In this document: positions 18,966 through 27,667 of the stretch, piece after piece
Layout: every line of letters begins with the position of its first letter
Position numbering within the stretch: the first letter of the stretch is position 1
Assembly (NCBI RefSeq): GCF_014649875.1
Contig: NZ_BMTW01000001.1
Span: forward strand, 1,488,001-1,552,000
DNA from: Streptomyces rubiginosohelvolus
GTDB taxonomy: Bacteria; Actinomycetota; Actinomycetes; Streptomycetales; Streptomycetaceae
Length of the DNA stretch: 64,000 bases
Direction of reading: 5' to 3'
Position numbers and translations under genes: made by a program
The notes under the pieces: model-generated
Told to the model about the DNA's origin: nothing
What the model saw: the letters and a program-made list of their open reading frames with translations, nothing else
Databases searched by the model: none

Positions 18966-19621
18966 CGTGAAAAGGCCCACAGCGGCATCAAGGTGACGGA
19001 ACCGGGGCATCCTTCATCCAGGACGAAGGGCCGGGACGCGAGGAGGAGGGAGGAGGCGGAGCGGGCGGGCCGTGAACCGACGGACGATCCGTGAACCGGT
19101 GTTCGGTGAACCGGCGTTCCGTGTGACCCGTGAGGTCTCATGGGACGGGTGGGGCAGGGGCGTACGCCGCTGGGTCCGGGACCTACGTCCCGAACCGGGC
19201 CTTTGCCTCAACCGTGATGGACAGCACTAACGGGGCCCTTGCGCCTATCCCTAACCCTCATGCCAAAATAGGACAAGGAGTCCGGGGAGGGCTCCTTCTG
19301 TCCAAGTAAGGGCAGAATGCTCGACATTGCACTCTATGGGGGGTCTGACGACTCCTGATCGCTCTGTGACTGATCGTCACTGGTGCGTGACTGTCCGCTA
19401 TGGCATGGTCCATCGGCTTCCGTCGCTGATGAACACCTGGGAGGGCAATTCCATCGGTTTGGCCGACGTGGCTGGACGGATGGTGTAGTTGTAGTGCCGA
19501 GGACAAGCCGTTCGTCCTATAACCGACTCGGCCCGCGTCCGCCATTTCGGGCAACGCGGGTCAAGGTGCAGAATTTAGAGGAAAGAACCGAGAAGGTTCG
19601 GTTCTCCCGAGGAGGCCGCTC
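18966..19621 (+). promoter_or_regulatory. Long upstream region of bldC
   Basis: No gene is supported in these 656 bases, which form the leader and promoter DNA of bldC. Three copies of GTGAACCG lie at 19072, 19091 and 19106. A TATAAC hexamer at 19518-19523 is the best -10 candidate and would give a leader of roughly 95 bases. A perfect 8-base inverted repeat (AGAACCGA / TCGGTTCT, six-base loop, 19584-19605) sits just upstream of the GGAGG ribosome-binding site. Confidence 0.5.
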
Positions 19622-19828
19622 ATGACCGCTCGCACCCCTGATGCCGAGCCGCTGCTGACCCCGGCTGAGGTTGCCACGATGTTCCGCGTGGACCCGAAGA
19701 CGGTCACCCGTTGGGCCAAGGCTGGCAAGCTCACGTCCATCCGCACGCTCGGTGGACATCGCCGGTACCGCGAGGCAGAGGTCCGCGCACTGCTTGCGGG
19801 TATTCCGCAGCAGCGCAGCGAGGCCTGA
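19622..19828 (+). CDS. bldC: Developmental transcription regulator BldC
   Basis: A 68-residue MerR-like DNA-binding protein consisting almost only of the winged helix-turn-helix: LLTPAEVATMFRVDPKTVTRWAKAGKL then SIRTLGGHRRYREAEVRALL. BldC lacks the dimerisation coil of classical MerR proteins; it is known to bind direct repeats head-to-tail and to keep Streptomyces vegetative before sporulation. The sequence is the known BldC sequence as I recall it. GGAGG lies six bases before the ATG. Position between the vdh neighbour and hrpA agrees with S. coelicolor. Confidence 0.98.
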   Translation: MTARTPDAEPLLTPAEVATMFRVDPKTVTRWAKAGKLTSIRTLGGHRRYREAEVRALLAGIPQQRSEA

Positions 19829-20409
19829 ACACCCCTGCCGACCAGCGATAACAGCAGCACAGCAGTACCGCAGTACCGCACAACATCCGGGCAGCTGACA
19901 GGTCCCCCAACCCCAGTCGCCCACCCATAGCTCCACTCGACGGACGCCTGCCCCAACGGGCGTCATACCTGTGTTCCACGGGTTTTCGTCGTATCGATCG
20001 CGCTGGACTCCGCCGGGTCCAGCGCGATCTTTTTGTGCCCGGACAGGGCCTCTCCGGCCGGCTCCCGGACCGCCCGGACGGTCCCTGGACGGGCTCTCCG
20101 AGCCGCTCCCGCGCCCGTACCGGCCCGGAGTCAGAACCGGGCGGTCGGTCGGCTTCAGGGGGCCGACGGGGGCGTTCGTGGGTCTGTGGGCGGGTCTGTG
20201 CGGGAGTGTGGGTGAGCGTCCCGGACGCGGCGGGACAGCCCCGGACGGAACGGTCCCCGCAACTCCACGGACCCCGTGCAATTGCACATATTAAATTCAC
20301 CAGTTGTAGGGGAGGCGTAAAATCCCCCGGTCTGAAAACTCTTTCGGTGACTACCGTCACATCACCTGATGCTTGCCAACTACGAGCCTGCCACTGTCCG
20401 AACGCGCAG
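19829..20409. other. Intergenic region after bldC
   Basis: No gene is supported. It contains the strong bldC terminator. The open frames here are GC-bias artefacts with no recognisable protein. A short AT-rich patch (20280-20300, CACATATTAAATTCACC) could be a promoter or part of a non-coding transcript, but nothing decides this. Confidence 0.4.
19996..20035 (+). terminator. Rho-independent terminator downstream of bldC
   Basis: A perfect 13-base stem (GATCGCGCTGGAC and its complement, loop TCCGCCGG) followed directly by TTTTTG, one of the few textbook terminators with a U tract in this window. Confidence 0.9.
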
Positions 20410-20640
20410 TCACCCGGCCGATGGTCGTGTTGCCGTGGGTCTTTCGTCCTCGTTGCCGCCGGCCTCCTGAGGGTCTTCGGCCGCCCCTTCGGGCTCCGCG
20501 GTCGCCCCGGGCTCCATGGCGAGGCGCAGGAGGCGATGGCAGACCGCGCAGTGCCGGGTGAGATGGCGATAGGCGGAAGCGGCCGCCAGGTGGGCGCGCA
20601 GCAGCGCGCGGGTCTCATGTCGTGCTGCGGACGCGGACAT
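20410..20640 (-). CDS. DUF6274 family small protein
   Basis: A 76-residue protein. The first half, MSASAARHETRALLRAHLAAASAYRHLTRHCAVCHRLLRLAME, carries a CxxCH pair flanked by histidines that could bind zinc or resemble a haem-type motif; the second half is acidic and low-complexity. I recognise it as the DUF6274 family that accompanies bldC in Streptomyces. The ATG is preferred to the GTG three codons upstream because GGGAGG is correctly spaced from it. Function unknown. Confidence 0.8.
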   Translation of the reverse strand: MSASAARHETRALLRAHLAAASAYRHLTRHCAVCHRLLRLAMEPGATAEPEGAAEDPQEAGGNEDERPTATRPSAG

Positions 20641-20754
20641 ACGAGCCACCTCCCGGTGGGCCCGGCCGTCCCTCGCCGCGAGAAGCGCCGAAGGTACGGA
20701 TACGGCCTCTGCTTCTACGGGGTACCCGCGGCGGATGAAGCCGTCAAGACGCGA

Positions 20755-20785
20755 GAAAGCCCGGATCGAAACGATCCGGGCTTTC
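20755..20785. terminator. Terminator after tRNA-Asp
   Basis: A perfect 14-base stem (GAAAGCCCGGATCG and its complement) with an AAA loop, just beyond the 3' end of the minus-strand tRNA-Asp gene. Confidence 0.8.
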
Positions 20786-20793
20786 TCCTACTG

Positions 20794-20868
20794 CGGTCCT
20801 GACGGGATTTGAACCCGCGGCCTCCACCTTGACAGGGTGGCGAGCACTCCAAACTGCTCCACAGGACC
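20794..20868 (-). tRNA. tRNA-Asp (anticodon GTC), copy 1
   Basis: A 75-base tRNA with acceptor GGTCCTG/CAGGACC, discriminator G, and anticodon stem CCACC/GGTGG around CTGTCAA. The G73 and GUC identity elements for AspRS are present. Identical to the second copy 6.6 kb away. Confidence 0.97.
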
Positions 20869-20996
20869 AGGTTTTCGCTGCTTGCCGTGCGGCTTGCTGC
20901 GAAACCAGACTGTACAGGAGGTGGGAGGTCCAGGTCGACTTCACTCCTGGTGGTGACTCCGTCACCCACCTCCCGGCCTCCTCCGGCGGCCCCGCG

Positions 20997-23900
20997 TCAG
21001 GGCGCGAGGGCGTCGATCGCCTTCACGATCCGCTTGTCCGAGACGGGGAACGCGGTCCCCAGCGCGTGGGCGAAGTAGCTGACCCGCAGCTCCTCGATCA
21101 TCCAGCGGACGTCCAGGGCCTCCTGCGGCACCGGCCTGCCCTGCGGGAACTGTTCGAGGAGCCAGGCGTACTCGTCCTGCATCTCGTGGACCTTCTCCAT
21201 CCGCGTGGTGTCCCGCTGAACGGCCGTCGGCATCTGCTGGAGCCGCCGGTCGGCCGCCACGAGGTAGCGCATCAGGTCCGGCAGCCGGCGCAGCCCGGTG
21301 GCCGTAACGAAACCGGGCGGTACGAGACGGGCCAGCTGCTCCCGTACGTCCGTGACGTTGGCCACCAGAGCCAGGCTGTTCGTCGACTTCAGCCGGCGCT
21401 CGCAGGCCTGCCACGCGGCCAGGATCTGCTGCACCTGGTCGATCGTGCGGACGGTGAGGTCCACCAGGTCCGCGCGCACCTTGTCGTACAGCGTCCGGAA
21501 CGCCTTCTCGTCCCACGCGGGCCCGCCGTGCGCGGCGATCAGCCGGTCGGCCGCGGCGGTCGCGCAGTCCTCGAAGAGGGCCTGCACCGAGCCGTGCGGA
21601 TTACGGGACAGCGCCAGCTTCTGCTGATTGCTCAGCCGGTCGGACGCGAACTTCGCCGGGTTCACCGGGATGTTCAGCATGATCAGCCGCCGGGTACCGC
21701 ACCACATCGCCTGCTGCTGCTCGGCCTCGGTGTCGAAGAGCCGCACCGCCACGCTCTCGCCCTGGTCGACCAGCGCCGGATACGCCTTGACCGGCTGACC
21801 GGCCCGCCGGGTCTCGAAGACCTTGTTCAGCGTGCCGATCGTCCAGTCCGTGAGGCCCGAGCGCTCGATGGACTCCCCCGAGGGCCCCGCGGTCGCCGCG
21901 GCGGCCTTGGAGAGCGCCTGGCGGGCCTTCGGGCGCAGCTGGAGCTTCAGCGCCTCCAGGTCCTTGTCCTCGGCGACCTTCCGCCGCCGCTCGTCGACGA
22001 TCCGGAACGTGATCTTGAGGTGGTCCGGGACCCGGGAGAGGTCGAAGTCGTCCGCCGTGACCGGGACCCCGACCATCCGCTGGAGCTCCCGCGCCAGGGT
22101 CTGCGGCAGCGGCTCCTGGAGCGGGACCGCCCGGTCGAGGAACTTGTCGGCGTAGTTCGGCGCGGGGACGTAGTGCCGGCGGATCGGCTTCGGCAGCGAG
22201 CGGATCAGCTCGGTGACGACCTCCTCGCGCAGCCCCGGGATCTGCCAGTCGAAGCCCTCGGCGGTGACCTGGTTGAGCACCTGGAGCGGCACGTGCACGG
22301 TCACACCGTCCGCGTCCGCGCCGGGCTCGAACTGGTACGTCACCTTGAACTTGAGCTTCCCCTGCCGCCAGGAGTCCGGGTAGTCGTCCTTGGTGACGGC
22401 CCCGGCCTTCTCGTTGATGAGCATGGAGCGCTCGAAGTCGAGCGCGTCCGGCTCCTCGCGCTTCTTGTGCTTCCACCAGGAGTCGAAGTGCGCCCCGGAC
22501 ACGATGTGCTCGGGAATCCGCTGGTCGTAGAAGTCGAACAGGGTCTCGTCGTCCACGAGGATGTCGCGGCGCCGGGCCCGGTGCTCCAGCTCCTCGACCT
22601 CGCCGAGCAGTTTGCGGTTGTCGTGGAAGAACTGGTGGTGGGTGCGCCAGTCGCCCTCGACCAGGGCGTTGCGGATGAACAGATCCCGCGAGGCCTCCTG
22701 GTCGATTCGTCCGAAATTGACCTTGCGCTGGGCGACGATCGGCACGCCGTAGAGGGTGACCCGCTCGTACGCCATCACCGCCGCCTGGTCCTTCTCCCAG
22801 TGCGGCTCGCTGTAGGTCCGCTTCAGCAGGTGCCCGGCCAGCGGTTCGATCCACTCGGGCTCGACCTTGGCGTTGACCCGCGCCCAGAGCCGGGAGGTCT
22901 CCACCAGCTCCGCCGACATCAGGAACCGGGGCTGCTTCTTGAACAGCGCCGAGCCGGGGAAGATCGCGAACTTGGCGCTGCGCGCGCCCAGATACTCGTT
23001 CTTCTCGGTGTCCTTCAGCCCGATGTGCGACAGCAGCCCGGCCAGCAGCGAGGTGTGCACCGCCTGCTCGGGGATGGACGCCTCCGCCTTGGGCTCCTCG
23101 ACGGTGATGCCCATCTGCTTGGCGACCGTCCGCAGCTGCGCGTAGATGTCCTGCCATTCGCGGATGCGCAGGAAGTTCAGATACTCCTGCTTGCACATCC
23201 GGCGGAACGAGGACGAGCCTCGCTCCTTCTGCTGCTCGCGGACATAGGCCCAGAGGTTCAGATACGCCAGGAAGTCGGAGGTCTCGTCCTTGAACCGGGC
23301 GTGGTTCTGGTCGGCCTGCGTCTGCTTCTCCGCCGGCCGCTCGCGCGGGTCCTGGATGGAGAGCGCGGCGGCGATGACCATGACCTCGCGGGCGCAGCCG
23401 TTCTTGTCGGCCTCGATGACCATGCGGGCCAGGCGCGGGTCGACGGGCAGCTGGGAGAGCTTGCGGCCGAGCGGGGTCAGCCGCTTCTTCGGGTCCTTCT
23501 CGGCGGGGTCGAGAGCCCCCAGCTCCTGGAGGAGCTGCACGCCGTCGCGGATGTTGCGGTGGTCCGGCGGGTCGATGAAGGGGAACTTCTCGATGTCGCC
23601 CAGCCCGGCGGCGGTCATCTGGAGGATGACGGAGGCCAGGTTGGTCCGCAGGATCTCCGGGTCGGTGAACTCCGGCCGGGTGACGAAGTCGTCCTCCGAG
23701 TACAGCCGGATGCAGATGCCGTCCGACGTACGGCCGCAGCGGCCCTTGCGCTGGTTGGCGCTGGCCTGGGAGATCCGCTCGATCGGCAGCCGCTGGACCT
23801 TGGTGCGGTGGCTGTAGCGGGAGATGCGGGCGTTGCCCGGGTCGATCACGTACTTGATGCCGGGGACGGTCAGCGAGGTCTCGGCGACGTTGGTCGCCAG

Positions 23901-24929
23901 CACGATGCGGCGTCCGGTGTGGCGCTGGAACACGCGGTGCTGCTCGGCGTGCGAGAGACGCGCGTAGAGGGGGAGCACCTCGGTATGTCTGAGGTTGCGC
24001 TTGTTCAGCGCGTCCGCCGTGTCCCGGATCTCGCGCTCACCGGAGAGGAAGACCAGGACGTCGCCGGGGGCCTCGTGGCCCAGCTCGTCGACGGCGTCGC
24101 AGATGGCGGTGATCTGGTCCCGGTCGGAGTCCTCGCTGTCCTCCTCCAGCAACGGGCGATACCGCACCTCGACCGGATACGTCCGCCCGCTGACCTCCAC
24201 GATCGGCGCCTCGCCGAAGTGGCGTGCGAACCGCTCCGGGTCGATGGTCGCCGAGGTGATGACGACCTTCAGATCGGGGCGGCGGGGCAGCAGCCGGGCC
24301 AGATAGCCGAGCAGGAAGTCGATGTTCAGCGACCGCTCGTGGGCCTCGTCGATGATGATCGTGTCGTACGCCAGCAGCTCGCGGTCCGTCTGGATCTCGG
24401 CGAGCAGGATGCCGTCCGTCATCAGCTTCAGATACGTCGACTCCGGGTTCACCTGATCGGTGAAGCGGACCTTCCAGCCGACCGTCTCGCCCAGCGGCGT
24501 CTTCAGCTCGTCCGCTACGCGCTCCGCGACCGTACGGGCTGCGATCCGGCGGGGCTGGGTGTGCCCGATCATGCCCCGGACGCCGCGCCCCAGCTCCATA
24601 CAGATCTTGGGGATCTGCGTGGTCTTCCCGGACCCGGTCTCCCCGGCGACGATCACGACCTGGTGGTCGCGTATCGCCTCCAGGATCTCGTCCTTCTTCT
24701 GGCTGACCGGCAGCTCTTCCGGGTACGACAGGGCGGGCAGCCGGGCCGCGCGCGCCGCGAGCCGTTCGGCCGCCTTGCCCGCCTCGGCCGCGATCTCGTC
24801 CAGCACGGACTGGCGGGCCTCGGGCTTGCGGATGCGGCGCGCTCCTTCGAGGCGCCGGCCGAGCCGGTTCGCGTCGCGGAGCGAGAGCTGACCGAGCTGG
24901 GACTGGAGATCGGCGAAGGAAGTAGACAT
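20997..24929 (-). CDS. hrpA: ATP-dependent RNA helicase HrpA (DEAH box)
   Basis: A 1310-residue DEAH-box RNA helicase. Walker A GETGSGKT is at residues 96-103, followed by TQPRRIAA, DEAHERSLN (motif II), SATIDPERF, and the motif VI region QRKGRCGRTSDGICIRLY. The C-terminal half contains the winged-helix/ratchet, OB-fold and the long DUF3418 extension typical of bacterial HrpA. In E. coli, HrpA helps rescue collided ribosomes. Monocistronic by position; the divergent neighbour starts about 130 bases away. Confidence 0.96.
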   Translation of the reverse strand: MSTSFADLQSQLGQLSLRDANRLGRRLEGARRIRKPEARQSVLDEIAAEAGKAAERLAARAARLPALSYPEELPVSQKKDEILEAIRDHQVVIVAGETGSGKTTQIPKICMELGRGVRGMIGHTQPRRIAARTVAERVADELKTPLGETVGWKVRFTDQVNPESTYLKLMTDGILLAEIQTDRELLAYDTIIIDEAHERSLNIDFLLGYLARLLPRRPDLKVVITSATIDPERFARHFGEAPIVEVSGRTYPVEVRYRPLLEEDSEDSDRDQITAICDAVDELGHEAPGDVLVFLSGEREIRDTADALNKRNLRHTEVLPLYARLSHAEQHRVFQRHTGRRIVLATNVAETSLTVPGIKYVIDPGNARISRYSHRTKVQRLPIERISQASANQRKGRCGRTSDGICIRLYSEDDFVTRPEFTDPEILRTNLASVILQMTAAGLGDIEKFPFIDPPDHRNIRDGVQLLQELGALDPAEKDPKKRLTPLGRKLSQLPVDPRLARMVIEADKNGCAREVMVIAAALSIQDPRERPAEKQTQADQNHARFKDETSDFLAYLNLWAYVREQQKERGSSSFRRMCKQEYLNFLRIREWQDIYAQLRTVAKQMGITVEEPKAEASIPEQAVHTSLLAGLLSHIGLKDTEKNEYLGARSAKFAIFPGSALFKKQPRFLMSAELVETSRLWARVNAKVEPEWIEPLAGHLLKRTYSEPHWEKDQAAVMAYERVTLYGVPIVAQRKVNFGRIDQEASRDLFIRNALVEGDWRTHHQFFHDNRKLLGEVEELEHRARRRDILVDDETLFDFYDQRIPEHIVSGAHFDSWWKHKKREEPDALDFERSMLINEKAGAVTKDDYPDSWRQGKLKFKVTYQFEPGADADGVTVHVPLQVLNQVTAEGFDWQIPGLREEVVTELIRSLPKPIRRHYVPAPNYADKFLDRAVPLQEPLPQTLARELQRMVGVPVTADDFDLSRVPDHLKITFRIVDERRRKVAEDKDLEALKLQLRPKARQALSKAAAATAGPSGESIERSGLTDWTIGTLNKVFETRRAGQPVKAYPALVDQGESVAVRLFDTEAEQQQAMWCGTRRLIMLNIPVNPAKFASDRLSNQQKLALSRNPHGSVQALFEDCATAAADRLIAAHGGPAWDEKAFRTLYDKVRADLVDLTVRTIDQVQQILAAWQACERRLKSTNSLALVANVTDVREQLARLVPPGFVTATGLRRLPDLMRYLVAADRRLQQMPTAVQRDTTRMEKVHEMQDEYAWLLEQFPQGRPVPQEALDVRWMIEELRVSYFAHALGTAFPVSDKRIVKAIDALAP

Positions 24930-25062
24930 ACGGATCCCAGGATCTCACCCGGGCCCGGCCAGTGGCGACCTCATTTCGCGCGGGCTGCGTCACGCGGCAC
25001 GTACCATTTCGGGCAGTCGAACGCCCCCGTCACCACCGCTCGCGCGAGAAAGGCCCGGTCCC

Positions 25063-25527
25063 GTGTCCCGTACGCAGTGGTGGAGCCTTACGGCGCTGCT
25101 CGCGGCGCTGCTGGGGCTGTTGTGCGGGCCGGGGGCGGTCGCCGCCGCCGGTCCGGGGGCCTCCGCGCCGGTGGCGCACGTTGTGCAGGGCCCGGCCCAG
25201 GCGGACGGCCCGGCTCAGGCCAGGGCCGAGGGCTCGGCTCCGGACCGGGCGCAGCACCAGGCCCAAGCCCCGGCCCAAGCCCCCGTGGCCGAGGCCTCCG
25301 GCGGGCGTGCCCCGGTCCCCGGCTGCGGGAAGCTCCGTGATCACGACGGTGAGCCCGCCGTTCCCTCCCGCGCCCGGTCCGCCCACGACCACGCGCCGGG
25401 GCTCGCGCCCTGGGGGCTGCCCGTCGCGACGGGCGCGCTGCCGGCCGAGCCGCCGCCGGGGATACGGGCCCGCGCCCCCCTCCCGTACACCCCGACCCCG
25501 GTCGAACTCTCCGTGCTGCGGGTGTAG
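25063..25527 (+). CDS. Small secreted/anchored protein of unknown function
   Basis: A 154-residue protein with a signal-peptide-like N-terminus (about residues 7-28, WWSLTALLAALLGLLCGPGAVAAA) and then an Ala/Pro/Gln-rich disordered stretch. Histidine and cysteine content (PGCGKLRDHDGE, SAHDHAPG) is low but suggestive. No domain recognised. GTG start with AGAAAGG upstream. It lies 73 bases before the DsbA-like gene on the same strand and may be co-transcribed with the thiol-redox pair. Confidence 0.65.
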   Translation: MSRTQWWSLTALLAALLGLLCGPGAVAAAGPGASAPVAHVVQGPAQADGPAQARAEGSAPDRAQHQAQAPAQAPVAEASGGRAPVPGCGKLRDHDGEPAVPSRARSAHDHAPGLAPWGLPVATGALPAEPPPGIRARAPLPYTPTPVELSVLRV

Positions 25528-25600
25528 GAGGCGTCCGGCGGGCACCCGCCCGCCCCGCACCGTCCGCCCTTTCTCCCGCATCACCAGCACGGAGTGCCGC

Positions 25601-26386
25601 ATGCCCACGCCCAAGAACACGAAGACCGCGAACGCGCGCAAGCCCCTCGTCTACGGCGCGGTGGTCGTCGTCGCGGCCGGTCTCCTCGGCTTCGCCTCGT
25701 ACAAGGCCACCGCCCCCGACGACACCGCGAAGGACACCACCGCCACCGGCCCCGCCGCCGAGGTCTCCGCCGACCCGAACGAGGGCGTCTACCCGGAGCT
25801 GGCGAAGCTCGCCCGCCGGGACGCGGACGACAAGCTGGCCATCGGCCCGGCCGACGCCCCGGTCGTCCTGATCGAGTACGCCGACTTCAAGTGCGGCTAC
25901 TGCGGCAAGTTCGCCCGGGACACCGAGCCGGAGCTGATCCAGAAGTACGTGAAGGACGGCACGCTGCGCATCGAGTGGCGCAACTTCCCGATCTTCGGCG
26001 AGGAGTCCGAGAACGCCGCGCGCGGCGCCTGGGCCGCCGGGCAGCAGAACCGCTTCTGGGAGTTCCACCGCGCCGCCTACGCCGAGGGGGCGAAGGAGAA
26101 GGGCTTCGGCAAGGACCGGGTGAAGGCGCTCGCCGAGGAGGCCGGGGTGAAGGACCTGGACCGGTTCATGAAGGACCTCGACGGCGACGCGGCCCGCGCG
26201 TCGGTCAAGAAGGACCAGGAGCAGGCGTACGGGATCGGCGCCACGTCCACCCCGTCGTTCCTGATCAACGGCCGCCCGATCGCGGGCGCCCAGCCGGACG
26301 AGACGTTCACCCGGGCCATCGAGGCCGCCGCCGAGCAGGCGAAGACCACGGGGGCCGCAGGCAAGGCAGGGGAGCCCGCCAAGTGA
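25601..26386 (+). CDS. DsbA-like thiol-disulfide oxidoreductase
   Basis: A 261-residue membrane-anchored extracytoplasmic thioredoxin-fold protein. One N-terminal helix (about residues 15-33) anchors it; the catalytic CxxC is CGYC in IEYADFKCGYCGKF (about residue 100), and the cis-Pro loop is STPSFLINGRPI near residue 225. The helical insert between them is characteristic of DsbA/Thioredoxin_4 proteins that form disulfides in exported proteins. The stop overlaps the GTG of the CcdA gene (GTGA), so the two form a redox pair. Confidence 0.93.
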   Translation: MPTPKNTKTANARKPLVYGAVVVVAAGLLGFASYKATAPDDTAKDTTATGPAAEVSADPNEGVYPELAKLARRDADDKLAIGPADAPVVLIEYADFKCGYCGKFARDTEPELIQKYVKDGTLRIEWRNFPIFGEESENAARGAWAAGQQNRFWEFHRAAYAEGAKEKGFGKDRVKALAEEAGVKDLDRFMKDLDGDAARASVKKDQEQAYGIGATSTPSFLINGRPIAGAQPDETFTRAIEAAAEQAKTTGAAGKAGEPAK

Positions 26387-27264
26387 CGGCCGACATCGGC
26401 TACTTCGCGGCCTTCCTCGGCGGGCTGCTCGCCCTGGTCAGCCCGTGCAGCGCGCTGCTGCTTCCGGCGTTCTTCGCGTACTCCATCGACTCCACCTCCC
26501 GGCTGCTGGCCCGTACCGGCATCTTCTACGCCGGGCTCGCCACCACCCTCGTCCCGCTCGGCGCGGCCGGTTCGTACGCCGGGCGGCTGTTCTACGGCCA
26601 CCGCGACGCCCTCGTCACCGGCGCGGGCTGGCTGATCATCGTGCTCGGCGTCGCGCAGATCGTCGGCCTCGGCTTCGCCTCCCGGCGGATGGCCGAGCTC
26701 AGCGGCCGGATCCGCCCCACCACCGTGTTCTCCGTCTACGCGCTGGGCGCGGTCTACGGGCTGGCCGGATTCTGCGCGGGCCCGATCCTCGGCAGCGTCC
26801 TGACCGTCGCGGCGGTCAGCGGCAGCCCGGTCTACGGCGGGCTGCTGCTGGCGGTGTACGCGCTCGGGATGGCCGTACCGCTCTTCGTCCTCGCCCTGCT
26901 CTGGGAGCGGTTCGACCTGGGCCGTCGCACTTGGCTGCGCGGCCGGACCGTCCAGCTCGGCGGCCGGTTCCAGCTGCACACCACATCGCTGCTGTCGGGC
27001 CTGTTCTTCATCGGCCTCGGCGCGCTGTTCCTCGTCTACGACGGGACGACCGCGCTGCCCGGCCTGCTCGGGGTCGACGACTCGTTCGCGGTCGAGCAGT
27101 GGGCGCAGAAGCTCGGCGAACGGGTGCCGGACGGTGCGGCGCTGGTCGCGGTGGTGTTCGTGGCGCTGCTGGTCCTGGGTGTACGGGCCTGGCGGCGGCG
27201 CGATGCCGACGTAGCGGCGGCGGAGAAGGAGCAGGAGGAGCACGCCGGGACCGAGAAGGTGTGA
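26383..27264 (+). CDS. ccdA: Cytochrome c biogenesis/thiol-redox membrane protein CcdA
   Basis: A 293-residue membrane protein with about six helices. The two conserved redox cysteines appear in LVSPCSALLLPAFFAY (near residue 17) and in LAGFCAGPILGSV (near residue 128). CcdA/DsbD-type proteins pass electrons from cytoplasmic thioredoxin to extracytoplasmic thiol proteins; here the overlapping DsbA-like protein is the obvious partner. The last 30 residues are charged. Start is the GTG overlapping the preceding stop. Confidence 0.9.
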   Translation: MTADIGYFAAFLGGLLALVSPCSALLLPAFFAYSIDSTSRLLARTGIFYAGLATTLVPLGAAGSYAGRLFYGHRDALVTGAGWLIIVLGVAQIVGLGFASRRMAELSGRIRPTTVFSVYALGAVYGLAGFCAGPILGSVLTVAAVSGSPVYGGLLLAVYALGMAVPLFVLALLWERFDLGRRTWLRGRTVQLGGRFQLHTTSLLSGLFFIGLGALFLVYDGTTALPGLLGVDDSFAVEQWAQKLGERVPDGAALVAVVFVALLVLGVRAWRRRDADVAAAEKEQEEHAGTEKV

Positions 27265-27269
27265 CACGG

Positions 27270-27300
27270 CGAAGGCCCCGTCCGGTGGACGGGGCCTTCG
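27270..27300. terminator. Bidirectional terminator after ccdA
   Basis: A perfect 14-base stem (CGAAGGCCCCGTCC and complement, loop GGT) between ccdA and the convergent tRNA cluster. Confidence 0.85.
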
Positions 27301-27305
27301 TGAAG

Positions 27306-27379
27306 TGGCTGGGGCCGGGATCGAACCGGCGACCTATCGCTTTTCAGGCGATCGCTCGTACCAACTGAGCTACCCAGCC
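27306..27379 (-). tRNA. tRNA-Phe (anticodon GAA)
   Basis: A 74-base tRNA with acceptor GGCTGGG/CCCAGCC, D-loop with GG, anticodon stem ATCGC/GCGAT around CTGAAAA, and standard TTCGATC T-loop. Last in the Glu-Asp-Phe cluster on the minus strand. Confidence 0.97.
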
Positions 27380-27401
27380 ACGCAGCCGCTGGGGCTGCAA
27401 G

Positions 27402-27476
27402 CGGTCCTGACGGGATTTGAACCCGCGGCCTCCACCTTGACAGGGTGGCGAGCACTCCAAACTGCTCCACAGGACC
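27402..27476 (-). tRNA. tRNA-Asp (anticodon GTC), copy 2
   Basis: Identical to the first tRNA-Asp over 75 bases and in the same orientation. Middle gene of the Glu-Asp-Phe cluster. Confidence 0.97.
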
Positions 27477-27514
27477 AAGCAATGTGCGAAACAAGTCTCG
27501 CACACGGTGAAACG

Positions 27515-27587
27515 TGCCCCCAACGGGATTCGAACCCGTGCTACCGCCTTGAAAGGGCGGCGTCCTGGGCCACTAGACGATGAGGGC
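27515..27587 (-). tRNA. tRNA-Glu (anticodon TTC)
   Basis: A 73-base tRNA with acceptor GCCCTCA/TGGGGGC, anticodon stem CCGCC/GGCGG around CTTTCAA, and a standard TTCGAAT T-loop. First gene of the minus-strand tRNA cluster. Confidence 0.97.
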
Positions 27588-27667
27588 TATTGGCCCGCCG
27601 GTTCGCTTTGCAGCGCGTCGGGGACGTGAGAAGCATATGGGATGGGTGGAGCTATCGCCAAAACGGT

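Noticed and set aside
20829..25340. A 1503-codon open frame on the plus strand across hrpA
   Set aside because: It is the antisense shadow of hrpA produced by GC-biased codons; it shows no family motifs, while the minus-strand product is an unmistakable DEAH helicase.
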